A stretch of DNA of 64,000 bases from Euonymus europaeus (taxonomy: Eukaryota > Streptophyta > Magnoliopsida > Celastrales > Celastraceae): contig OY756961.1 of NCBI GenBank assembly GCA_963580455.1, positions 21,929,001 through 21,993,000 of the forward strand. Reading direction: 5' to 3'. The translations under genes and the position numbers were made by a program. Position 1 is the first letter of the stretch. Each line of letters opens with the position of its first letter. Positions 12,560 to 24,557 of the stretch are shown here, piece after piece. The notes beneath the pieces were generated by a model that had not been told where the DNA came from, ran no database searches, and saw only the letters and a program-made list of their open reading frames with translations.

Positions 12560-15500
12560 ATGGTTAGACCTCGAAGAACCAACGATCCTGAGACATCTCA
12601 TACCCATCATCTGGTAGATGAGGCCGGGCAGCAACACCGAGATTATGGGAATCTTCCAAGGCATGAGGTACCCTTGGATGCACCTCAAGCCCAAGAAGGA
12701 GGAAACGTCCAAGCACCACCACCGGAGACAGCTGGTCCTCCCATCAGTGCTGCACGGTTTAATCAACTCTGCCAACAAGTGCAGCTCCTCACTGAGATGA
12801 TGATGGCAAACCAGCAAGGCCCGCCTTGGACCACTGAAAGGAACGAGGGTGATGGAAACTCAGGTTCTCTAGATTCCAGGAGCAAGAGGAGGGATGAGAA
12901 CCGAGAGGGAAATTCCAATACCAATAGGAACACCCATTACTCCCAGGTCAATGATGATGTCAATAAGCACCTTCAAGAGGTAGACCGCAAGCTAGCAGCC
13001 CTGCAGGGACGCAGCATCATTGATGAAATGTGGGACAGTTCCATGACTCCCCTGTCTAGGGATATCCTAGAGACAGACATACCTCGTGACTTCAGGCTCC
13101 CAAACCTGGAGCAATATGATGGAAAAAGAGATCCTTATGACCATGTCATGGGATACAAGTCTATGATGGAGTGTCGAGGGGCCTCAGATGCGGTGTTGTG
13201 CAAGGCTTTCTCCTCAACACTTATTGGACCTGCTCGGACTTGGTTCATCAACCTTCCTAGGCACAGCATTTATAGCTTCCAGGACCTATCCAGGAAGTTT
13301 AGTCTCCGATTTGCTAGTGCTAGGAAGCCCAAGACCACCAATCAGGACTTGATGGTGATTGAACACGAGAAGGGAGAACCGTTTCGTGACTTCATAGGAA
13401 GATTTAACCAGATGTGCCTGGAGATCCCCGACGTGCAAATTGCTGTGGCAAATGCTGCTCTGATCAGGACAGTGCGTCATGAGCAGTTCTGCAACTCCTT
13501 GTGCACTGATGCTCCTCAGTCCATGGATGAACTCCTGGCAAGGACTGAGAAATACATCAAGGCAACGGATTCTCTCAAGTCCTCTCGTTTTGCGATACGA
13601 ACCTCTCCTGATAGGATGGGAGGCTCTAGTGAGAAGGGCCGCTCAGGAGGGGTGGGAGGTAGCCGACCAAGCGGCGACAAGAGGACGGGAAGAGAAGATA
13701 ACAGGCGAAGAGACCAGCCATCCAGGAAGTTTCCACCTGGCCCGCCACCTAGTCGCTTTGATACTTACACTCCGCTGAATACTCCCCCGAAGACAATGTT
13801 GAACGAAATAGTGGCCCAGAACTTGGTCAAATGGCCAAAGAAGATGAGTGCCACCTATGCAGAGAAGAGGAAGTTCTCAAATAAATATTGTAGGTTCCAT
13901 AAGGACCAAGGGCATGATACCGATGATTGCATTCAGTTGAAAGATGAGCTTGAGAAGTTGATAAGAAGAGGACACCTCAAGAGATACACTGCAAATCGAG
14001 AAGGAAAACGAAGGGGAGATGACAGAAAAGATGATGACCGTAGAAGGCCCCGGAGGAGGGAAGATTCTCCTCCACAAGAGAGAGGCACGGCAGGAACAAT
14101 TGATTTCTGTGGTGTCATTATTGGAGGGTTGGCAGCAGGTGGAGAAAGTACATCAGCTGGGAGAGCATATGCTCGCCTCACCGAACAGCCAGCCAAGGGA
14201 AAAAGAGTCAAGAGGGATGAGGATGTCATCACATTCTCAGAGAAAGATGAGGAAGGTGTTCGAGTCCCTCACGATGACGCCTTGGTAATCGATGCGGTGA
14301 TCACCAACTTTAACGTCCTGAAGATCTTGGTAGATAACGGGAGTGCAGCAGACATCCTATTCTACCACACTTTCAAAGCTATGAAGCTCTCGGAGGATAG
14401 GCTAAAGCCGACCTCAGTACCCTTGTATGGGTTCACAGGAGAGTCAGTCATACCAAAAGGAATGATAACCCTCCCAGTCACATTGGGAACACATCCCAGG
14501 ACGGTGATGCACATGGTGGACATGTTGGTAGTTGATGTGAAGGCTTCACACAATGCCATCATAGGAAGACCACTACTTCACAAGGTGAGAGCTGTTGTCT
14601 CAACCTATTGCTTGAAGATGAAATTCCCCACTTCGAGGGGAGTGGGTGAAGTGAAGGGAAATCAGAAGGCTTCCCGGAGCACCTACTTCACTGAACTCAA
14701 AGAGAGGAAGAAAGAGAAGATCTCAGTAGGCAGCTTGGATATGAGAGTAGAAGAGCAGGTGTTCAAGCCTACTCCAGTAGAGCAACTTAAGAAAGTGGAG
14801 GTCACGGCTGGCTCAGAAAGAAACTTCCGTATTGGATCTCAACTTGGGGAAACAATGACCAAGGAGATCACTGAACTACTCTTAGCGAGTGTAGGTACAT
14901 TTGCCTGGAGTGCTGATGAAATGCCCGACATAAGTGCGGAGGTGATGACGCATCGACTGAGCATCATGCCCGGTGCCCGACCAGTTAAGCAAAAGAGAAG
15001 AAACTTTGCTCCTGATCGCCAAGAAGCGATCAAGGAAGAGGTGAGGAAGTTGATGGATGCAGATTTCATCAGAGAAGTCCAATACCCTGAATGGCTAGCT
15101 AATGTTGTCATGGTGAGAAAAGCCAATGGAAAGTGGAGGATGTGTGTAGATTTTACCGACTTGAATAAATCATGTCCTAAGGATAGCTATCCACTACCAA
15201 AGATTGATCAGCTGGTAGATGCCACCTCAGGACATCAGCTCCTCAGCTTCTTGGATGCTTATTCGGGATACCATCAGATAAGAATGCATCCCGAAGACCA
15301 AGAAGGAACCTCATTCATTACTCCTGAGGGGACGTATTGCTATAAGGTGATGCCATTCGGATTAAAGAATGCTGGAGCCACCTATCAGCGGTTGGTGAAC
15401 CATATCTTCAGAGATCAGATATGAAAGTCCTTGGAGGCTTATGTAGATGATATGGTGGTGAAGAGCAAGAAAGCTGAGGACCACCCTGCTGACCTGCGCA

Positions 15501-17989
15501 AGGTCTTTCATACACTTGATCGGTTTGGAATGAAGCTGAGCCCGGACAAGTGTGCCTTCGGGGTGGCATCCGGGAAGTTTCTTGGTTTCTTGGTAACCAG
15601 CAGGGGTATCGAGATGAATCCTGAAAAGGTGGAAGCAATCCTGCAGATGGAGCCACCCACAAATGCCAAGGAAGTTCAAAGGCTGACCGGCCGAGCAGCA
15701 TCACTAGGAAGGTTCCTTGCTCGGTCCGGCGACAAATGTAGACCATTTTTCCAGGCATTAAAAAAGGCCAAGGAATTCGTATGGACACCTGAGTGTCAAA
15801 TTGCCTTTGAAAATCTTAAAGATTATCTAGGCCAGCCTCCTCTACTGACTTGTCCAAGAAAGGGTGAAGTCTTGTACCTCTACCTAGCAGTATCACAACA
15901 CGCGGTAAGCGCAGTGCTAGTAAGTGAGCAAGACAAGGTGCAAAGACCAGTGTATTACATCAGCAGAATGATGGTTAGTGCAGAGACAAGGTACTCCCAT
16001 GCTGAGAAGCTTGCTCTGTCACTAATAGTGGCAGCAAGGAAGCTGAGGCCTTACTTCCAAGCACACTCGATAATTGTCCTGACTGACCAGCCACTGAAAC
16101 AAGTCCTCCAAAAGCCAGATACTTCAAGAAGATTAGTGAAGTGGGCTATTGAATTGGGGGAGTTTGACATTCAGTACCAGCCAAGGAAGGCTATGAAGGC
16201 CCAGGCCTTAGCTGATTTTATAATTGAATGCTATAGAGAGCCCAACCAGGACATTGCCGCCACTACACCTCAACAATGGCAATTGTTTGTGGATGGATCC
16301 TCCAACCAAGAAGGCAGTGGTGCCGGCATTCTCCTGCTCGGCCCGGGGGGCATGACCATAGCACATTCCTTGCAATTCAATTTTAAAGCCTCGAACAATG
16401 AGGCGGAATATGAGGCTGTGCTGGCTGGACTACGCCTTGCTGAGCAGCTGGAAGTTAAAAATTTGATCGTTCATAGTGACTCACAGCTGATCACCGAGCA
16501 GATCAAAGGAGAATACGAAGCAAGAGGACCAAGTATGATTAAGTACTTGGCAAAAGTACTTGAGCTGATGGAGAGGATACCGAAGGTGGAGGTCAAACAA
16601 ATACCTAGAGGCGAAAACTCAAGAGCCGACGTGTTAGCACGATTGGCGTCTGCCTCCTCAGTGCAGGTACCTACCTCAGTTCAAGTGGAAATACTTCCGC
16701 AAAAGAGCATCGAAGTACAAACATTGATGGCAGATATTGATGTCGGTCATGAGCCGAGTTGGAAGGATTCGATCAAGAAATACTTGGAAGATGGAAGTTT
16801 GCCTGAAGATCGCAACCAAGCAAAGAGCCTCCGAAAAAGAGCAGCTAGATATACCCTGATCCAGGGAGAGGTGTATAGAAGATCCTTCACTCTTCCATAT
16901 CTGAAATGTCTAGCACCCAGAGATGCAGACTATGCACTCCGAGAAGTGCATGAGGGGATATGTGGAAGCCACATAGGATCCAGGACCTTAAGTCACAAGG
17001 TACTGAGATGCGGGTACTATTGGCCTACCATGATGAAGGACGCTAAGAAGCTCGTACAGAAGTGCGATAAGTGCCAAAGGCACTCAAACGTGCCGAGAGT
17101 ACCTTCCTCAGACATCATCCCCATGCAAAATCCATGTCCATTTGCTCAATGGGGCATGGATCTCCTTGGACCATTCGTCCAGACATTGGGGCAGAGGAGG
17201 AACCTTATTGTTGCCGTTGATTACTTCACTAAATGGATAGAGGTGGAGCCATTGGCAGCAATCTCGGAACAGAAAGTGATGGACTTCATATGGAGAACCA
17301 TCGTCTGCAGGTATGGCTTGCCACAAGCCCTCGTGGTGGACAATGGAAGACAATTTGTGAGCAGAAAGATGCACAAGTTCTGCGAAGACCTTAGCATTGA
17401 CCTAAGGATTACCTCCGTGGCACATCCCCAGGCTAATGGGCAAGCAGAAGTGACAAACCGGACTATCCTTGAAGGACTGAAGACAAGGCTGGATGGAGCA
17501 AAAGGGAAATGGGTTGAAGAACTACCTAGTGTGCTGTGGTCATACCGCACTACTCCTCGGACATCAACAGGTGAAACTCCATTCTCTCTCTCCTTCGGGA
17601 CCGAGGCAGTCATCCCGATCGAAATTGGAGCCCCGTCATTGAGGGTTACCAACTTCGAAGAATCAATGAATGATGAGCTGTTGCTGAACAACCTGGATCT
17701 CCTAGAAGAAACTAGGGAGAATGCAAGGATCCGGACTGCTGCCTATAAACAGAAGACAGCTCAGTACCACAACAGGCGAGTAAAAAGGAGAAGTTTCTCT
17801 GTTGGAGACCTTGTACTGAGAAAGGTAATTGCTACAGGTAAACATCCAGGTAAGCTAGGTGAAAATTGGGAAGGACCCTACCTAGTTGTGAAAATCCTAA
17901 AAGAAGGCACATACAAAATCGAAGATCCAAGGAAGCCCGGGGAGATGAGACCCTGGAATGTCGACAATCTTCGGAGATACTATGTGTAA
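12560..17989 (+). pseudogene. Tat-type gag-pol polyprotein, one in-frame nonsense codon
   Basis: A single frame of 1810 codons (including the terminal stop) from ATG 12560 to the stop at 17987-17989, broken only by TGA at 15422-15424. Domains in order: capsid (around RDFRLPNLEQYDGKRDPYDH), a nucleocapsid-like YCRFHKDQGHDTDDC block, protease (LVDNGSAADIL, with DNGS in place of the common DTG/DSG), reverse transcriptase (MPFGLKNAGATYQR, then YVDDMVVKSK), RNase H, a second RNase H-like domain (LFVDGSSNQEGSGAG), integrase with zinc finger (KCDKCQRH) and catalytic residues in MDLLGPF, VVDNGRQF and NGQAEVTNR. It ends at WNVDNLRRYYV. The stop falls nine codons before the YVDD catalytic site, so the normal product would lack a working polymerase and integrase. 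Everything after the stop is open, pointing to a recent mutation. Confidence 0.92.
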
Positions 17990-18692
17990 TGCCTTATTGT
18001 AACACATGATGTTTTTATTTCTATGTATCTGCTTTTCAGCTTTGAACATGCAGGAATGAATAAAAGTTCAGGTCTCTTTCCCAAAATAATGCATCACAAT
18101 GCAAGAGAAGGCTTTGACCTGGACAACATGCAAACTTAGCCAAAAAATTGTCTAAGTATCAATGCCCACCGACCAACGTCACAAGATGACCAGGCAAAAT
18201 CAAATTTCCCAGAAGAGGAAACGAAGATATAACAAACCTGGTCGGCTTACCGACCAGGATAACTCCCGAAGAGGAAATGAAGACACCATCAACCTGGTCG
18301 GTCTACCGACGAAGATGGCGTTCCAATATTCCTAAAAGGAATAAAAGGCTTCTGAAGTCATGGTCGGATACCGACCAGGCAATCAAAACATGAAGATTTT
18401 GATCAAGAAAGCAAGAAGAGACAAATACCATGGGAGGCCTACCGACCAGGGAAGTATTTTCAACATTGAAATACTTAGGAAAATTTGAGACTTAAAAGTC
18501 CAAAAAATGCGAGAAGGCTGGTCTGCTTACCGACCACAAAAGCATAATGACAATCAAATATGAACAGAAATATACAGAAGTATATAATATGCGCTACCGA
18601 GCAATTATGAATTCTGATTTCATTGAAATTCAAACAGGTTCATTACAAGTTAAGTTAAGAGCAAAAGACGCTAAGCCCATACAAGAGAAGGC
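17990..18692 (+). repeat. Noncoding zone with repeated TCGG-TA-CCGA palindromes
   Basis: Between pol and the end of the antisense ORF there is no ORF, but five copies of a palindromic word stand at about 18237-18258 (CCTGGTCGGCTTACCGACCA, then GG), 18293-18311, 18361-18379, 18434-18450 and 18519-18537. The first two lie in a degenerate repeat of about 57 bp that also carries GAAGAGGAAAYGAAGA. Some copies have lost one arm. Confidence 0.85.
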
Positions 18693-20909
18693 CTAAGAAT
18701 CTAAAGCAGGAACTCCAGAGCCAGACTCCTCGGCAGTGGGCACATTGGCAGGAAGGATTAGAGGAGCCTCCTCGGTAGGCTCAACAGCTGGGAGAATAGC
18801 TTGGTTTGGTGCTTCATTATCCGCCTCCAAGTTCTCCTCTTCCACAATCTCTACATCCTCATCCGAAGCCTCCTCATCAGAAAAATCAGCCTCGGCAAGG
18901 CCTCTCTTCCTCCTCTGCTCAGCCTTCCTGAAGGCTTCAAGGATCTCCTCCTTGGACTCTTCCAGCTGATCCCTTCCCATGAGAGAAGGGCATAAAGGTG
19001 TGAGTATGGAGGAGTCCAGACCAGCCTTCACAAGCAGTTTCCTGGACTCCTTGACACCTCCTCGGAAGCCATAGAAGCCTTCCTCCCTAAGAGCAGCCTT
19101 GAAGTCCTCATAATCTTTGAACTTCTGGATTGTCTGCTGCTCGGCATCACCAAGGAGACGTTGGTAGGTCTCCTCAGCGTTCTTCAATTTGCGCTCCAAG
19201 GAGAACACCCTCTCCTTCATCTCCTTTCGTTGCCGAGCAGCCTTCTCCATTTGAGCAGAGTGAGCCTGCTGCATCTCCTCCACCTCGGCCTTCATCAAAC
19301 TGAGCTCATTCTTGGCCTTGGTGGCACGCTCCACGGCAGCATTGGCCCTGTCCCTTTGAACGGTTTCCTCATAGGCAAACCGAGCAATGCCTGAGGGAAG
19401 GGCAGAGAGGTGGACAGCAGTCTGAAAAGGGGAAATGACTTAGAAAAAATTCATTAAAAAGAAAAGTTACCGAGCTGAGGAGAAGGAGCTCATACCTGCA
19501 TGAAGAGGGAGTTCATCTGGGTCAGATGCTCCATAGCAGTCAGATTAGACACCCTGTCATAGTCTGCAGGGGTTGGCAAGTGCTTCAGCATCTCGGTAGC
19601 CACTCTTGGGTTGACTACCCTGTCAGTCTTGCTGACATCCCATTCTGGAGCATGCCGAGCAGAATCCTCCTCGGCAATGGGTCCCAAAGGAGGATCATTC
19701 ACCTGCCGAGGGATCTGATAAGGAATTGACCGAGGAGTCCCTTGCCGAGGGGGAGGAGTAATTCGAGTTACCGTAGTAACCGAGGTGGTAGCTCCAGTGA
19801 GGGCAATCTCAGATGCCGCAGTCTCCCCTGTGGCCCCCACACGTGGCCTCTTAGGGTCCTTACCCTTGCTGGTCTTCTTCCTCTTTTGTTGCCGAGGAGC
19901 TGGGGCAGCGTTCATCGCCATGTACTCTGACAAGTCGGCCATATCTGCAAGGCATCACAACAAGTCAAAATATCTACCGATCAGTGATGGTAACCTAAAA
20001 TATCGAAGAAATAAAAGCAAGCAAACCTTGCCGAGATCCGTAACAGAAATTAGAAACCGAGAAGTCCTGTGGATTGAACTTCATGTCGGTCTCGGCCCCA
20101 ACAACGAGGAGTTCCTTCCAGGCTTCGTATAACTTTAACTCCTCACCCTTCAACTGGGGAGGACGGTTAAACTGATCGGTAAGAGGTACCGACCAGGTGG
20201 TACGGAAAGGGAGTTCCTCCCCTTCAGGAAGAGGAACTCGGACAAAGATGTAGGAATTTTTCCATCTCTTGATGGACTGGTTGTACAGTGGGATCTTAAG
20301 TCCTGGCTTGAGTTTTAAGTAGAAAAGACCAGGGGAGTTCGGTAGATGACACAGAAGAGAAAGATGTTGAATGACCGAGGAGGAGATACCGAGATGGTAT
20401 CTGTGAGAGAGACAAACAATGTTGGCCAGAAAGTGCCAGGAATTGGGTGCCAGAATAGCTGGAGAGAGATTGAACCGACGAAGAAGGCTGGTTATGGCTG
20501 GAGGGAAAGGAATCCTAGCACCTGCTTGGAGTGACCGAAGTGAGATAGCAAACTCTCATCTCCTAGGACGAAATGGAGACTCACCCTCACCCACACGTCA
20601 GTATTGGAAGGGCAGACCACACTTGGCCACCACCTCGTCAATATAACTGTTGGATAGGTCACAGGAGATGTAGGTCGGTTAATTGATGCTGTCGTCGGTA
20701 CCTCCGCCCCTCTCATTAGGAGGAGGTAGGTCATGGGGAGCATACTCTACTGGGTACTCCACCGAGGAGGACTCTACAAAATGACGTGTCCTTAAGGGAG
20801 GATTGGTTTGGGTGATAACTACCTCATCGGTAGAGGTAGTTGCTCGGTCACTACCAGAGGTGGATGTTGAAAGGCCAGAAATAGACGTACTAGAACTAGA
20901 AGAAGACAT
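18693..20909 (-). pseudogene. Antisense spliced ORF of element 1 (aORF)
   Basis: Minus-strand exons 20909-20027, 19944-19496 and 18693-19421 give 687 codons in one frame with two short GT-AG introns (19945-20026, 82 bp; 19422-19495, 74 bp). The N-terminus is Ser-rich (MSSSSSSTSISG). A globular domain follows (ARIPFPPAITSLLRRFNLSP, APNSWHFL, LPFRTTW) that resembles the plant 'putative gypsy-type transposon' (Transposase_28-like) family. Exon 2 has a basic stretch (RQQKRKKTSKGKDPKRP). Exon 3 is a long coiled coil with FYGFRGGVKESRKLL and an acidic tail. Three in-frame stops (TAA at 20679, then two TGA before the globular domain) break exon 1, so this copy looks dead unless it starts internally. 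The homologue in element 2 has the same introns. Function unknown; nucleic-acid or protein binding is only a guess. Confidence 0.8.
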
Positions 20910-21037
20910 GGCTTACCTAGAAGATTGCTCGGTAGGTCAAAATTGAAGGATTGACTCTTGATCTTGCTCGGTATGAACTACTGCTCGGTATAAGCTCTCA
21001 ACTTTCAGAGGAAGTGTGGAATGACTCGTTCCCACGT

Positions 21038-21049
21038 CCTTTTTATAGC
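21038..21049 (-). promoter_or_regulatory. TATA box upstream of the antisense ORF, element 1
   Basis: On the minus strand GCTATAAAAAGG lies about 135 bp before the aORF start codon and about 170 bp inside the 3' LTR. The equivalent place in element 2 has TATAAATAG. Shared position suggests a dedicated antisense promoter. Confidence 0.55.
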
Positions 21050-21202
21050 AAAAGACCAATCTCAGATCAACGGCCAGCAACAGATGGCCAATGAACCGCG
21101 CAGACATGGACCATTGATCTATGGGTCTGAGCTGTCATCTCCTCATTAATGGAATGGCATAATAACTCCTCTCATCGATCTGCGCAGAACGACGCCTCGA
21201 TA

Positions 21203-21220
21203 AGGGAGTTGGGGGGCAAC
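21203..21220 (+). other. Polypurine tract of element 1
   Basis: AGGGAGTTGGGGGGCAAC immediately precedes the 3' LTR's TG. Element 2 has GAGCTGGGGGGCAAC at the matching place, so the last 9 bases are conserved. Confidence 0.75.
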
Positions 21221-21783
21221 TGATATTACAAAAATACCCCCACCAATGGTGCTCCGCCACGTCATAGATGGACCAGGACTCTGCATGCCTACCAGGCAGT
21301 CTCCTCGGTAAGAGTGCACCCGCTGGACCTACCAAGGTGAAAACCAGCTGGATATGGTCCACAAGCATAATGGGAAGACCCACTTCAACAGTGGTCCTCA
21401 GCCCTATATAAGGCTCAACAAGTCAGGTATTATCCAACTTAACCACAATTTGAGTACTGATTAATTGAGAGCTTTAGTCTGAGAAGCTCACCTGATTGGA
21501 TATCTACTGACTTGAGCGTCGGAGCGCCAACGCCAGAGGACACCCTCTGGTGCGGCCTTTAGCTCATCTTTGTTTGTTGTGCTCAGCTCTCAGACTGTTT
21601 AGCTGATCAACCTGGACAGCCCTACCTGCCTGGTCGGTAAGTTACCTGCTAGGCAACTTAACTGGTCAACCAAGACTGTCTGGCTCGGCTGATTGGCTCC
21701 CTGGAAGGATCTTCGTCCGTGCATTACTGCAGGTCTGACCCACTGAACGTCTTCTCGGTAGTGACACCTTTTTGACGTCATCA
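21221..21783 (+). repeat. 3' LTR of element 1
   Basis: 563 bp, the same length as the 5' LTR. The three differences lie at the bases corresponding to CACAACC/CACAAGC, GAGTTTT/GAGCTTT and GACAACC/GACAGCC. It is followed by the AGTAG target duplication at 21784-21788. Confidence 0.95.
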
Positions 21784-23345
21784 AGTAGAATTCTTCATTT
21801 GGTTATCAATTAATGGTAAAATTAATACTCGAGGGAGGTTGCAGAGGCTGGGGATTTTGGACTCAGATAGCATTTAGTGTCCTTTCTGCAGAGTACATTC
21901 GGAAACCATTGATCACCTCCTATTATTATGCAAAGGCCCTCGCGATATATGGTATGAATTGGTGGGGTAATTATTGGTGTGTTCCGGATTCATTTTTAAA
22001 ATGGTTTTCGGAATGGAACTCTTTCGCTATAGGGAAGGCCCAACGAAAAGCATGGTATATGATGTTTGCGGCTGTCATCTGGACTTTGTGGACTGAGAAA
22101 AATCATCTTGTCTTTCAAGATAGGCAAGTAGATCAGTGGAAGAATGTGTATTTTCTGATCTTTCTCAGATATGGGTTGTGGCTAAAGGCAGATAATATTC
22201 AGCTTCCTTTTACTGGTCTAGAAATTATGAATTATGGAGATGGCTTGAGCTTCAAAAGTACTCTCAAGAAATCTCCTAGACCACTGTCTTTTTGGGAAGC
22301 TCCTCCCCCGGGCTTTCTTAAGTGGAATAATAATGAGACGGTTTGGGTATTGGTGGCGTGTTGAGGGATATCAACGACAACTTCATCTGTTTATGTTTTG
22401 GTCTCGTTGGGAATATTGATGCAAACAAGACTGAAGTGAAGGCCATAAAATAAGCCTTGGAGTCATGCTAGTAGAGGGAGTAATTTGATTATAGAGTCGG
22501 TCTCGTTAAATTCAGTTAGCTGGATGCTCAAGGAGGGTTCAAACCCTTGGGTCTTAGATCAAGATTTCAACGCAATAAGGAATCTTGTCAATATCCTTCC
22601 TTCGGTTGCCTTCAGACATATTTGGAGGGAGACAAATGAGGTGGCCGATTTTTTGGCAAAACAAGGAGGTGGCTTGGCTTGACTTGACTTATATTAATAT
22701 CTCTGTGATCTCTTCTTGCAATGTTGACTTTGTTGTGGTTATACGTTGGATTTGTCTTTCTCGCGTAGGACTTTTGGGATGCTTCTTTTTCTGAGAAGGA
22801 TGGACTGGCTGTTTTTTTTATAGCACAAAGCTGGGATAGTGGTGGAGTTGCTTGGCTGGATGCTGCGTGCATGAGTGGTGCTTTTTGCTGCAATTCATTT
22901 TTCTTATGCTTTGCCTTGGTTGGAGGTGGATTTTGTGGTCGTAGAACTTGTTGGTCCTTCTTTCCCATCTCTAGATCTTTATTCTAGTCCGTCTTTTTGT
23001 TTTTTTTGCTTGATCTTGTGGGGTTCGCTTGTGGAGCAGCAGTTAGGTGAGGTATTATCACCTTGTTTCAAGGGAGCTCAGGTAGGTGCTGTTTTGCTGG
23101 GCTGATACGGCTATCATCATAATTGCTTCTTTGGTTTTATAACTTGCATCTTGGATGCTTCGGTCTCATTCTGAATCTGCCATTGAAGGCTTCAAGGTTT
23201 TTGTGGTAAGTAAAATTGTTTGTGCTGTAGTTTGGTTTTGTTGGGTCTCTCTTATTTGTATTGTAACATCAGTATTCCTCCGTATTAAGTGAGGGTATTA
23301 ATAAAATTTTATAGGTATCGCCCTCTATTTTTTTTTTTTTTTTTT
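21784..23345 (+). mobile_element. LINE fragment, right half, with RNase H end and tail
   Basis: Continues the zf-RVT region of an L1-type LINE polymerase: a Cys/His finger in a shifted frame (CPFCRVHSETIDHLLLLC), then KAWYMMFAAVIWTLWTEKNH, and at 22480-22680 an RNase H-like end with NEVADFLAKQGG. Stops and frameshifts make it non-coding overall. From 22690 to about 23320 is the T/G-rich 3'UTR, with AATAAAATTTT at about 23299 and a T tract at 23327-23345 that may mark the element's end. The 5' part of the LINE is missing. Confidence 0.7.
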
Positions 23346-24557
23346 AAAAAGAAGAATCCTTGAGCAAAACTGGGAAAGATAAAGATGTAGTCTTTTTCAC
23401 ATCTTTAAATTTAATTCAAGATATTCTAGAGAGAATCCTGAAGAGAAAATAAAAAAGTATGAGGTTTGAGAAGATGTGAAAATTGAGGATAAATTTTGAG
23501 AGAAAAATACGATGAGTCTCAGCCATTTCTTTTTTTCTCCCATTTCCGGAAGGAAAATCTTTGATAGAAAGGAAATTAGTGGGTTCCATTCACTAATTTC
23601 CAATTTTATCCCGCATGTTTAACATATAACTATTATGCATCAGGTGGTTCCCACGCTTATATAAAACGTGGGACCCACCCGCAATTATTTAAAGCTATAT
23701 AATAATAATATATATAATAATACATATATAAATTTATATAAATCTTACCAATCATAAAAACACTTTTTTTCATTTTTTCTTCCTCTACTTTTTTTATTAT
23801 CCAAATAAAAAAAAAAGTTTTTCCTCCCCTCCATTTTTTATTCCCTTAAAATTTTATTACCCTCCCCTTCTTCTCCCCAAACAATGCGTTAAAGTCCCAC
23901 AACTCCTCAAAATATTTTCATAAACAAGCCAATCAAAAAAATTATTTTTCTTGAAAAATATTATCTATGAGAAGACCAAACAAGTTGTTTCAAAAAATTT
24001 CCCACAAAATTGTCATTTTAAGCCAAAAGATTTAAGAAAAAAATTAGAGATATTAAGCTTAATCTTGTAGACTCTGACTCAATCTTTTCAAAAAAAATAT
24101 TATGCTTATCCCTCATTGCACAATACAAATACTTACTGCATCTGCATGGGGACATAAGCCATGAATTTTTTTTCAAAATTTTGATCCAATTAGATATAAT
24201 TATTGGGATTATGAAGATGCATGCTTAAATGCTTTTCTTTTCCAAAATCCTCAGCAAAAGCATTCTTGGTTTTTCTATTTCAAAAATAATTAACCTTATA
24301 ATTTTTCTCATTGTTCATTAATAATGAACAGTTATGGTTTTTGGATCCAGTTCTTCAAATCCATCCCCATCTTCATCAGGAAAAGGAAAAACAAACCAAA
24401 GTAAAATCATCTTCAGGATCCACCACCTTTGTGACTCAACCCCTTTCACATTATGTTCTAGCTTCGCCCTTGATTAGAATGACATTGAGCGAATAAGTAC
24501 TAAACCGGTTTAAAAACACAATAGAGTAAATAAAAGACTATTTCATCCCAATAATAG
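23346..24557. other. AT-rich intergenic DNA, no gene seen
   Basis: No ORF with recognisable similarity. A short hairpin (GTGGTTCCCACG ... CGTGGGACCCAC) lies at about 23644-23678 and is followed by TA repeats. T-rich and A-rich tracts dominate. Confidence 0.5.

Larger units (their letters stand above)
11957..21783 (+). mobile_element. Young Ty3/Gypsy Tat-lineage LTR retrotransposon (element 1)
   Basis: A 9827-bp element with two 563-bp LTRs (11957-12519 and 21221-21783), both starting TG and ending CA. Comparing them base by base I find only three substitutions and no indel. The 5-bp target duplication AGTAG flanks it (11952-11956 and 21784-21788). Order: 5' LTR, primer-binding site, gag-pol (broken by one stop), a noncoding zone with palindromes, an antisense spliced ORF, polypurine tract, 3' LTR. 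The Tat lineage is inferred from the gag and polymerase motifs, a second RNase H domain and the antisense ORF between pol and the 3' LTR. It sits inside a LINE. Confidence 0.93.

Noticed and set aside
18237..18537. Palindromic repeats considered as a CRISPR-like array
   Set aside because: Spacing and sequence are irregular and they lie inside a plant retrotransposon; CRISPR does not apply.
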